In this document: positions 52,626 through 62,675 of the stretch, piece after piece
How the letters are laid out: every line of letters begins with the position of its first letter
Position numbering within the stretch: position 1 is the first letter of the stretch
Source: Macrotrachela quadricornifera
Taxonomy: Eukaryota > Rotifera > Eurotatoria > Philodinida > Philodinidae
Length of the DNA stretch: 64,000 nt
Direction of reading: 5' to 3'
Assembly (NCBI GenBank): GCA_022393335.1
Contig: JAJEKB010020870.1
Location: 767,651-831,650, forward strand
Notes under the pieces: generated by a model
What the model was told of the DNA's origin: nothing
Seen by the model: only the letters and a program-made list of their open reading frames with translations
Databases searched by the model: none
Made by a program: the position numbers and the translations under genes

Positions 52626-53593
52626 GGACTTATGTCTTATCGCCAATCCTCAGTTTCGCCAATGGTACATTCGCCAATGGCGAATATCCTGAGGAACTTC
52701 GCCAATTGGCGAACTGCTAGTATGAAATTCGCCAATTTGGCGAATTTCTAATATGACGTTCGCCAATAAATGAAATAATTTTTACTATCATGTTCGCCAA
52801 TTGGCGAAATTCCTCAGGACATTCGCCAATTTGGCGAGTTTCTAATATGACGTTCGCCAATAAATGAAATAATTCTTATTATCATGTTCGCCAATTGGCG
52901 AAATTCCTTAGAGCGTTCGGCAATTTTAGCCACGGATTTCACAATGTAACTAATTCTGTTTAAATTGTTTTTATTTCAAAATAGAAAAAAAGAAATATTA
53001 GTTGTATGAAAGAATTGAATAAATCCATTATTCCATGGGTAAATATGTTGATTAATCTTTTTCATCTTCAAGTGATTACAAATAGTTATATCTTAGTGAA
53101 ATCACACCTCGAACATAGTGCACTCATAGATAAGTGATTACAAATAGTTAAATCTAAGTGTTATCACTGAGATCGCACCTTGAAAAGATATTACATCCTA
53201 ATACATCCAGGACAGCATTATGATCTGATCTAGGGATCGGGTAATAACAGACGACGTTTCATTCTAGTTCAATAATATATGCCCTCTATAAAATTGGTGA
53301 ATTACCAGTATGACGTTCGCCAATTTGGCGAGTTTCTAATATGACTTTCACCAATAAATGAAATAATTCTTATTATCATACTCGCCAATTGGCGAAATTC
53401 CTCAGGATATTCGCCAATTTGGCGAGTTTCTAATATGACGTTCGCCAATAAATGAAATAATTCGTATTATCATGTTCGCCAATTGGCGAAATTCTTGGAG
53501 TACTTCGCCAATTGGCGAAGTACTAGTTCATATTCGCCAATTGGCGAAAGGTACAATTGGCGAAATGCTGAATTGGCGATAAGATTTTACCCC
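52626..53593. mobile_element. 968-bp non-autonomous DNA transposon packed with TTCGCCAATTGGCGAA palindromes
   Basis: It is flanked on both sides by the identical 9-mer ATTAGTTCG (52617-52625 and 53594-53602), a probable target-site duplication. The ends are inverted: from both sides the element begins GG, diverges for about eight bases, then reads CTTATCGCCAAT, followed by TTCGCCAAT...GTACC-type sequence. Inside are two blocks (about 52660-52925 and 53290-53560) in which a unit of about 105 bp repeats: TTCGCCAATTTGGCGA(G/A)TTT, CTAATATGACGTTCGCCAAT, AAATGAAATAATT, then TTCGCCAATTGGCGAA. About 350 bp of unrelated sequence, with its own short direct repeat (AGTGATTACAAATAGTTA, twice), separates the blocks. 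There is no transposase. A 9-bp duplication fits Mutator- or Merlin-type transposases. Confidence 0.75.
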
Positions 53594-53602
53594 ATTAGTT
53601 CG

Positions 53603-55857
53603 ATACTTGTATAAATAACGTATCTATATTAAAAGAATGAAAAAGTGTTATACAGTGCGAATTTGTCTGATTACTTGCATTTACTTTAATGAATAATGTT
53701 TTCCTAATTAACAGCAATTAGCAGCATGTATGATGTCATCAATTTCTGAACACGTGTAAGATCTCTATATGGATCACATTAGTTATGATTAAAATGCAGG
53801 CTGAGTTTACAGAAAACATTTTGAAAACTTAATTAAAACATTTAATGTACATCATCATTTAAATCTATAACATAAAAATATTCGACAATCCATGTAAAAA
53901 ACTTCGAAAATAAATCTAATTAAAATTCATTAATTCAATTCATCAATTTAATTTTATTAATTTTGAATGTTAAGAGATCTTTATAAAACCAGTCTTTTAC
54001 TTGATTCATTACATCATTACCATTAATTATAAATGAAATCATATTATTTATTAAAACTTCATTAACGAACATCTGTTTGAAACAGTCAATATTGTTGGTA
54101 TATAGACACTAGCAACAAATTAAATTTTTTTTTGTCTGATATAACAAATAAATAATTCCTAGTACGATAGTATGAAAATTACCAATTATTATACAAAATA
54201 TATGTAGTAAATTGCTTTAAAATAAAATATACTAGGCATGTATGAAGTATAATTCGTAAACGGATGAATTTCATGAGTTGATTTTTGCATCAAACATATT
54301 AGATCAAATTACCTATTATATCCATGACGTCATAATAAACATCGATTATAGTCATATAATTTAAACATAAAAACAAATAGAAAGATCGATACAGAATTTT
54401 GTTCAACTTTATTAGAATCTATTATTCGTTCATGTATTATAACCAAATGAGAGAATTTCTTATATAATAAGTTTTACAAAAGAACAAATTTCACATTTAA
54501 AAAACTTTCAAGAACCATAATGAATGCTTATCAATCATTTTCTTACTCTTCTCATCGTTCAATATTTGTGTTCTATTTTATAATCCTTTTGTTCGTTTGT
54601 TTTTTCTATTAACGTGTTGAAAATTAAATATATATTTTTTCTACTTTATTTCAAATGATGCGCATGTTCTATTACTATTGTGTCTAGAAGTGTAAGTTGG
54701 CATTTTGATCGTCGTCGTTGCCTGCATTGCATGATTTACACTTCTAATTGTATCATTACACTCATAAATACATATGTTTATTTTGTTATTTATACTACAT
54801 AGTTTTAAGAATGATGTTCTATTGTGTTGAATTAAACACAACGAAAGACAAAAATATTTTGAATAGAGTAATATTTAATTATATCAAATTTAGTTTTTTT
54901 TTATTATTATTCATAACTAAGGGATTGAACACATTGACTTAACTCAAAGTGAATTAATCAATAGAATCCATGTGGCTACGTAGAAATGCCAATCATGTTT
55001 CTTAACTGACGTTAAGTTAAGTCAATGTGTTTGATTCCTAAGATCTCAAACGGACTGACTAATTCAAAGTGAATTAAGAAATATAATTAGCCTTTTTACA
55101 TATCAACATGAATTCTATTGATTAATTTACTTTGAATTAGGTCAGCCTATTTCGGATATAAAAGAGATTTTATATATAAATAAAATTTCTCGTTTAAATA
55201 CAACATTTATTTTCAAAAATATATTCAATAATTAATACTTTTAACTTTTCCGTTTTCATTCTGAAACGGTAGTCGGGCTATGCCTTCTTTTTTCTTAAAT
55301 AAGAATTCAAGAATGGCGAGCATATCCTATATCAAATAAACGAACAAGGTTTTCTTTTTTCTCTCCAATAGTTTGATAGCAGTCGGACATTTCGTCATAT
55401 TGTTCATCGGTCGACATTTTTCTCGTCAAATTAGTTCATTATATATAATGAGCAATGCAAACAAACTTTTTTTTATACAACATCATGAATTAAAAATTTA
55501 TTTTTTATAATATTATTAACTTTCAATATCTTATAGTATATTATTTAAAATAAGAACATAGTAAGATAGATGAAATCGAAGTTACATTTTTTTCTTTTTT
55601 TTTGTATTTAAAATCGAGGGGATGCTGAAAGATGCGCACGACGAAATTTATGCACAGGGTATATATGAGGGAGCGAAGTAAGGGTGAGGATGAAATGGTT
55701 CGTTTTGTTTCTAGACTCTTTTCTGCACGCCCGTGCGCATCGTTCGTATACTCAGGTTCGAGAAAAATAGATCTTTTTAATATTCAAATTATTCTTTTCT
55801 TCATTATCTTGATTCTTTTTTTTTATATAGAATCAACTATAAACTTATCAGAACAAT
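53603..55857. other. gene-free stretch and F-box gene 5' region
   Basis: AT-rich with one small inverted-repeat element (54917-55159, listed separately). Short open frames at 54641-54942 and 55632-55889 lack support. The latter overlaps the true F-box start in a different frame. A polypyrimidine-AG at 55829-55830 precedes the F-box ATG by 27 bases. Confidence 0.4.
54917..55159. repeat. small nested inverted-repeat element
   Basis: The left end ACACATTGACTTAACTCAAA, then GTGAATTAATCAATAGAAT, is matched inverted at the right end (ATTCTATTGATTAATTTACT, then TTGAATTAGGTCAG). Inner copies of TTAAGTTAAGTCAATGTG and CTAATTCAAAGTGAATTAAG form a second, nested pairing. It is about 240 bp long with no coding sequence, like a MITE. 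Confidence 0.6.
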
Positions 55858-58678
55858 ATGATAACAACATTGGAAATATTACCAAATGAAATTCTTCTTC
55901 TGATATTTTCTCATTTATCATGGTTTGAATTATTAACATTTTTATTATCACTGAATAAACGTTTTGCTTCACTAATATGTTCCATTCCCTCAAAAATTGA
56001 TAATAAATCAGATAATGGTCTTGTTATTATTGAACCTGGTTTATCATATAGTAAATGTAATTTAATATTATTACCATTAGTTTCTAATCCATTGTTACCA
56101 TTTGCTTCTTATATTCATCGTATTCATTTTGATGGCACAAATTGTAGTTCTTCTGATTTAAGTTATAAATGGCTTTTTGATAATGATAAAAAAATTCTTC
56201 ATTTTCCAAATCTTAAATCACTTATACTTACTCGGTGTTTATTGGTAGAACCTTTAATTAAAAGTCTACCTATACTTATTAAAAATCAACTTGATGAACT
56301 TACATTAAAATTTGATAAAGATATTATTAAATTACTTCGAAATGCAAGTAGATTATCGGCAATAAATTCGTTTACAGGTAATTAGCTATTCTTGAAATAT
56401 AATAGGATTATTTCTTTTTTAAGAGAGAAATTCGATATTTAATAGATATAGACTTAATTTTTTTCTCTTCTTGTTTACAGAAAAATTAACTATGCTTGAA
56501 GAATTAATATGTCAACTTTTTTCTAATCAATCTCGTCTCATTTCGCTTCGTCTTGATATTACCTGTGATGATCCTTATCTTGATCTTCATGACTGCTTAT
56601 ACTCTGGCATAACTTGTTCTTCATTTTCAATCTTTAAACGCCCATCAAGTTGTCTAACTCTTCGTCGTTTATATATTCATATCAAATATCATCATTTTCT
56701 TGAACATCTCATTGAATATGTCCCAGTTCTTGAAGATTTATCAGTTTATTTTGATCATTTATTGAATTTATACTGGGGATCAGTATCAGAGAATTATACA
56801 TTTCAAACAAATGGAAATTGGCTAAATAAGGTAAGAAAATAAAGATACTGATTGATCAAATAATCATTGCATTGTTATAAGTTGTAATAATAGATTTTTC
56901 TGATTCTTTCATTGTCTTATGATGATCTTAATATTTTACGAATAATTTAAATTAATGATTGAGTTCTTAATTCTAGAACTTTGTATAAAATACTAAATTC
57001 TTTTGTAGTTCATATAAAATTCTCTTTTTAAACAACAAATAAATAATTAATTAAATATTAATCGAATCATTTCTCTAGTAGATGTTTATTATATAACTGA
57101 AAGATGTTTTTTTGAACAGAATCAAAATTTGTAATATGCTAAGATATATATATATATATACTGAAATATCAGTTTTTGATTTTTTTTTAAACTAAATTGA
57201 TTGCATGTCTGTCAACTACGTTGAAGTTTTTCCGAGAAGAGTTAATTTTCATTATTCGAATAAAAGAGAGGTAATATATATTATTATTAATTGTGTATAG
57301 TAGAAGTTGTTTCGAAAATAGTCACAGAGATTATAGTTTAAGTAGAATCAATACGTTAAGAGATTGAAGATTGTAGATAAAAATGATATTTTATTTTGAT
57401 AATATTTATAAGATATAAATATATGCAAGAAATAAAATAGTTCGTTTAACAAATCAAAGTAAATGTATGTTTAAAATGTGACTTTTCTTCTATTATAGAT
57501 GCCAAAACTAGAAAACTTTTCTCTGAATACCTTTGTGAAAGATGATTTAGAATTTTCTTATTTGAAATGGCTTCTGAATAATGTTAATTATGTTAAAAAA
57601 TTGAAAATTCATTTAAAAAATGATAATTTGCATGGAAATGATAACATCATTTGGAAATCTGTTGTTGATGCAAATTTTATTTGTCAGTATTGCTTACCTG
57701 ATGAAGTAATTAATTTAGTAAATTTTGATTTTTATATTTCATCGAAATGTATATTACCGATGGTCAATATTGAACAAATAATTAATTCATTTAAAGTTCA
57801 TCCTTTTTTTGTCAATCATCAATGGACAAATGTTAAATGTTTTTTTGATTCAATAACTTTTCATCAACATCTTACTTCTTCTCTCAGTTATATACCTCAA
57901 TTCTTCAACAATATAATGTAAGAATATATCAAATATTATAAAATAATTATCTTTTTTGTTTTAGTAATGTAAGAGATATTTTGAATTGGCCACATACACG
58001 ATGTGTTTGGATGGATTATCGGCTATCTCTTTATTCATTTCTTGAACAATTTAATGAATTATTTCCTAATGCTTCTTGCATCAAATTGCGTATGGGTAAA
58101 TATTTTGATTTGTTTTATCTAAGAATACATGATTTCGGATTGAAATCGTCTATATTGTTTTCGATTCTTACAGATGTATAATGTGAAATGAGTAATATTT
58201 CTATGAATATCAACATAATACTTTTCTTGATCTTCTAATAATTGATTAACTTAATAGTTCAGAATGTTATATAAAGCAAACAGAGTACTACTAACTCTGA
58301 TCAGTGTGAAATATGTATTCAATTCAGTATATTAAAAAGTAATTAGAAATCGCTTTCTAAATTATGAAGTAAGCGATTATAGTTTTGATTTGATGAGAGA
58401 TTCATGTTGCCGATTCCGATATAAATTTGAATAAAAGAAAAATAAATATTATGATAAATTATAATTGCATGACAAAGAATAGTTCATATCATAATATAGA
58501 TTTATTTTGTATTAAATGAACCATCTTCTTTACTATTTAGAAAATAATATAACCTATGATGATCTACAGTTAACAATATCTAAAATGTCATTCACAAGTA
58601 GAAGATGCAGATTAACTGATATTCAATTGCACAAAATCACTAGACTTGATTTTAATCCTTACATTGAACGTAAACCAA
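55858..58678 (+). CDS. F-box protein with degenerate leucine-rich region, 5' exons
   Basis: Five exons splice in frame: 55858-56377, 56481-56830, 57499-57917, 57965-58095 and 58541-58678. The N-terminus is a clear F-box (LEILPNEILLLIFSHLSWFELLTFLLSLNKRFASLI), the motif that docks to SKP1 in SCF ubiquitin ligases. The rest, about 480 residues, is Leu/Ile-rich with irregular LRR-like pieces (FPNLKSLILTRCLLVEPLI; LISLRLDI; LTLRRLYIHIKYHHFLEHLI; VPVLEDLSVYFDHL; MPKLENFSLNTF). It probably recruits an unknown substrate. The last exon ends with a strong GTAAGT donor in phase 1. The exon at 62676 begins in the compatible phase, so this is very likely the same gene as the next F-box entry, with a ~4 kb intron between. 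A trace at 58740-58940 in the intron looks like decayed coding sequence. Confidence 0.8.
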
Positions 58679-58739
58679 GTAAGTGTCAATATTCCAGTAT
58701 AATGTAAAATGAAAATTAATGACATAAGCAGAATGAAGA

Positions 58740-58945
58740 TTATGGAAATTGATCTCCTTCGGCATGATGTAAATACTCGAAGTGAAATACAGATTGATTT
58801 ATTTTTACAAGTCAAAAATGATCTTTTCCTATAGTAGTGTTCCTCTAAAAGAATTTCCTGGTTGTATCATTGATGAAAATACGTTAAAAGATTTTCTCCT
58901 ATATTGCATTAGTACGGAAAATTTTAAAAAAATTTATATGTAGCT
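58740..58945 (+). pseudogene. decayed exon-like fragment inside the F-box intron
   Basis: The sequence reads MEIDLLRHDVNTRSEIQIDL up to a stop pair. In another frame it reads SVPLKEFPGCIIDENTLKDF to a stop near 58940. It looks like F-box-family or neighbouring coding sequence split by a frameshift. Its first part resembles the trace at 49620-49755 on minus. It is not usable as an exon in the reading frame of the flanking exons. Confidence 0.4.
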
Positions 58946-59207
58946 ATTACAATTCTATTGATAATATCTGCTCGTAATTTACATAGAATTATTTGAAAAC
59001 AGTTTATCTGATTGTTCAAGAGAATTTTTGTTGTATTTAATTTTAGAAACATTGTCTTTTGTCTTTCAAATTTCTAGAAAATCATAATTGAAAGGTATGA
59101 ATCAATAGGGTTAGGAAAATTGAATTCGCCGAGTCATATTTAGCCTGATTAAATAAACTCGATTTAAAGTTTTTGATTAAATCTATCGAAATACATTTTA
59201 AGTGTTA

Positions 59208-59560
59208 CCCAGTCAGTAAAGACCATAAAAAAATGCGTTAAAACGCGTTAAGGTTTCGTGATAATGCCATTTCAACGATATTTTAGAGTTAAAACAGATT
59301 TATTACGAGATATTTAACACGTTAAAACGCGTTTCATCGACACGAATGTGTTAAAATGTCATTTTTAAAGAAAGTTTACGGGTTTTAATCCGTTTTCACA
59401 GCACTCTTTTACGCGTTATTCTCCATTCGAAGTTGTTGATACGTTTTAACGCGATAATTTCTCATCAAAAATTCGTTTTATTTATTTGTTCTGTAACAAG
59501 TTGTAGAGCGTTCAAGTTTTAGTCGTTATACGTTGTTTTATAAAAAGATTTAACGCGTTC
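59208..59560. repeat. transposon-end-like sequence rich in ACGCGTT words
   Basis: It begins CCCAGTCAGTAAAGACCATA, then runs of A and AAACGCGTTAAGG-type words. The start is related to the left end of the element at 60787. GCGTTAAAACGCG, TTTAACGCG and CGCGTT recur to about 59560. It may be the left end of an older copy, or the outer end of a composite reaching 61936. Confidence 0.5.
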
Positions 59561-60786
59561 ATATGGATATATTACCACATGAATATAAAAATGCAGAATT
59601 TTCATTTCGAAAAGCACGCTTGATATATCGAGATGAAATAATAGAAAAATTTTTGTATTTTTTCTTGAAATCTGAATATACGCCTGTCAAAGACATAAAT
59701 TTAAAGACTTTGTATCATTTAAAGCAATGAGAGAAAAATAGAATGAGTAAATGTTTTATGCAGAAAAAGAAATAAAATAGCAGTGAAGAGTTGAAGATAT
59801 ATCTATGTGGATTCTAAAAGGTTAGGAAATATCTGAAATTCACATATAAAACACGAATTCTTATCAATTCGATATGCAACTTTTTTCTTGATAATTTCAA
59901 ATTTTAAAGAAACAGTATTTTGCAGTATAAGAAGAGTAGCATCAACATATAAATCACTAATGTATTTTTTGTCACCTAGTTTAAAAGAATCACAACCAAT
60001 GTTTTTTGCTTTGTCAATTACGAATATAATCTCATCAGTTATTTTTAATTTTACAATACCAACGATTATACTGAGACGAAGTGTATTGGATTGATTCAAA
60101 TAGATTAGTTGAATTATCGACTTGACTAGTATATGAACTATGAAACCAGAATGTTATTTCCTGATAAAAACAATAAACTGAGTGCGCATATTGTTCTTCA
60201 CGATAAGTAGTATTAAGATGAGCGAGCTAGTATGTATATATAATGGGTATAACTCGACCAACGTGAAGATCGCCATTTTGATTTTTGTAAGTTGGAATGA
60301 TGCATCTCTTGGATGCAAGAATTTACTATATCAACAATTTTATTCTTGAACGAAATAAAGATTGCCGGAGAACCACTAACTTTTAACAAAAGTCTATATT
60401 TCAATAAGAAATAGGATTGATAGTGTTTACTCTTAATGAAATATTTGATCGGTACAATATTTTGCGAAAAGTGCAATATTTGACTGGTATTGTTTAATCG
60501 AAGTATAGTTATCTATTATTATAACATTCATCGTCGTATCTATTGTTTACAACTGAATATTTCATAAGACTACTAAATTCTTTTCTCATTGTCTAGTTGC
60601 ATAACACTTTGTCATAAAATACGTTAAAAATATGATTATATGCCTACAAAGATAAACGTACGTATCAGTCTTTTTCTGACGAAAATCTTTGAGTTCAAAA
60701 CGGTTGTGACCCTTTGATTTGTAATTTTGGTGATGAGGTACGAAAAATATTTTTCTCAAATAAAAAAGAACGTACAATATACAGCG
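59561..60786. other. intron interior, nothing coding seen
   Basis: AT-rich sequence between two transposon-like ends. Overlapping short open frames on both strands (59803-60099 minus, 59888-60094 plus, 60213-60476 minus) show no start, splice or family signal. Confidence 0.35.
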
Positions 60787-61936
60787 AGTCAGTAAATGTT
60801 GAATAAAAAATAAAACGCGTTTTTACGCGTATTATTTGAGCGACCTCTTTAGACGGTTTACAGTGCTTTTTCCAAATTCGAACTTTCTATAGAAATATTC
60901 AGTGCATTGAAAAACCTAGCTTGCAACACTTTCATTATTATTACACCCACAATTGGAAAGGATAGTTTGGGTCAAATAAAAACAATTTTGATGTGCTCAC
61001 GAGTAATTAACGTGTAAAAACGTTTTTTTCTCTTCTTTTTTCAATGATTCCGCATTTTGATTTTTTTTTCCGTTGACGCTCTTTTCATCTTTTTTTAATA
61101 TTTTTATAGATTCTCTTTCAAACATCAGCTATATTTATTGTATTGAGATATTTTTTTTAAATGTTCTCTTGCTTTATCATATCTTTTATCCATTATTCTT
61201 CTGATTCGTTGTTCCTGGACAAGTAATAGTATCATCTTCTCTTCAAGTGAACTTGAAATTAAGATGACTGACAAACAGATATTCCTAAATAAACAGTTAG
61301 AGAAGATAGGGAAAGGAAAAAGACTAGATGTAAATTCTATAGGAAGAAGAGACAGTTGGTTAGATGAAAATTACTTGAGAGTTAGATAAGGTTATTTTTT
61401 ACTGCTTTTATCCTATTTCGATTCTATCTCATAACTGTATTAGTTCACCATTATTTCTTGTCAATTTATTTCAAACAAACTATGTGCGATTTGACTTGAG
61501 GCAAATTGACAAGAAATAATGGTGAACTGATATAATTATGAGATAGAATCGGATTGGGATAAGAGCAGCAAAAAAATAACCTTATCTAACTGTCAAGTAA
61601 TTTTCAGCTAACTGACTGTCTCTTCTTTCTATAGAACTCACTTAAAATCAAAATTAAACGTGTAGAAACATGTTTAAAATATTAAACGGGTTCCAAATCG
61701 TTAAAACCGCACATTTTAACAAATTACCAACGCATTCATATATCAAACGTCGTAAAAACACATCGATAAATTCAACGAAAATAATGTTGTTATTTGTCAT
61801 GTTTTAACCAGTTATAACGGATTCAAATTTAAAACGAGTAAAAACTGGTTTAAGAATTTTAACATGTAGCTAACGGATTGAAATGTGCGGTTTTAATGAT
61901 TTGGAACGCGTTATTTTTTCAATTTTTACTGCCTGG
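60787..61936. mobile_element. non-autonomous DNA element with CAGTAAA...ACGCGTT terminal inverted repeats
   Basis: The left end GAGTCAGTAAATGTTGAATA, then AAAAATAAAACGCGTT, matches the right end on the other strand (CCAGGCAGTAAAAATTGAAA, then AAATAACGCGTT), giving about 35-bp inverted termini. Words such as AACGCGTT, AAAACG and CGTTTTA recur inside. A separate perfect-looking hairpin sits within (61334-61636). No transposase frame is seen. Confidence 0.55.
61334..61636. repeat. inverted repeat, ~130-bp arms
   Basis: The left arm (about 61334-61470) reads TCTATAGGAAGAAGAGACAG ... AGTTCACCATTATTTCTTGTC. The right arm (about 61502-61636) is its reverse complement with a few mismatches. The loop is about 30 bp. 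It is nested inside the larger transposon-like element. Confidence 0.8.
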
Positions 61937-62675
61937 ATAATTTATTTAAATTTTCAGATTTTCCGATAGAAAAATATTCTTTTATAAAACTAACTTATGT
62001 TATATTATGAATAGAAATCTTTCAATTAAAGATAAATCTAAATCAACTTTGATTGAATGTGATTAAAAACATTGAAAAATTGAGAGTTTTGTGCAAGAGA
62101 AAATAAATGTAATCTTTTCATATAATTTACATTGCTTTATTGATTTATGATGATTATATTTTTTTGTTATTCATTTTAATTTTAATCATCATTTACTTAA
62201 TTTGTTTTATTTGAAATTATGAAGTACAGGGAATTTATACAATTATTACTCAGAATGTTTTACCTCACTTTTCAATAACATATAAATCAACATATCGTAT
62301 AACTTATTAACATCTTTAAGTGTTAATGTGAATATGGAAGCAATAGGACGATTCATCATTTACTTGTTGTCCTCTTCCTTTATGTTTTGCTGTATATTAT
62401 TATAATTTAAAATGTAAATTAGATGGTGTCAATTTTTTTCTCTTTCTATATATGAAAAAATAGCATATATGATAGAAATAAATATGAATCATAGTATATC
62501 ACAAAACATAAGTTTTGAATAAAAATACTAATTGGTTCCGAATTGTTAATTTCTACAAGATTGTGTTTAAATAAATGGTTGCTGCTAGTACATTCATTTT
62601 AAATCAGATAGAATATTCATTAAAACACTAATTTTATTCTTAAATAATCAAAATAAAAGTACGATTTTTTTTTAG

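Noticed and set aside
52626..53593. CCAAT/TTGGC words as nuclear factor I sites
   Set aside because: NFI needs TTGGC and GCCAA in that order with a five-base spacer; here the halves are joined as GCCAATTGGC without it.
52626..53593. CRISPR-like array
   Set aside because: Repeats are palindromic and the intervening sequence is itself repeated, not unique spacers; the genome is eukaryotic.
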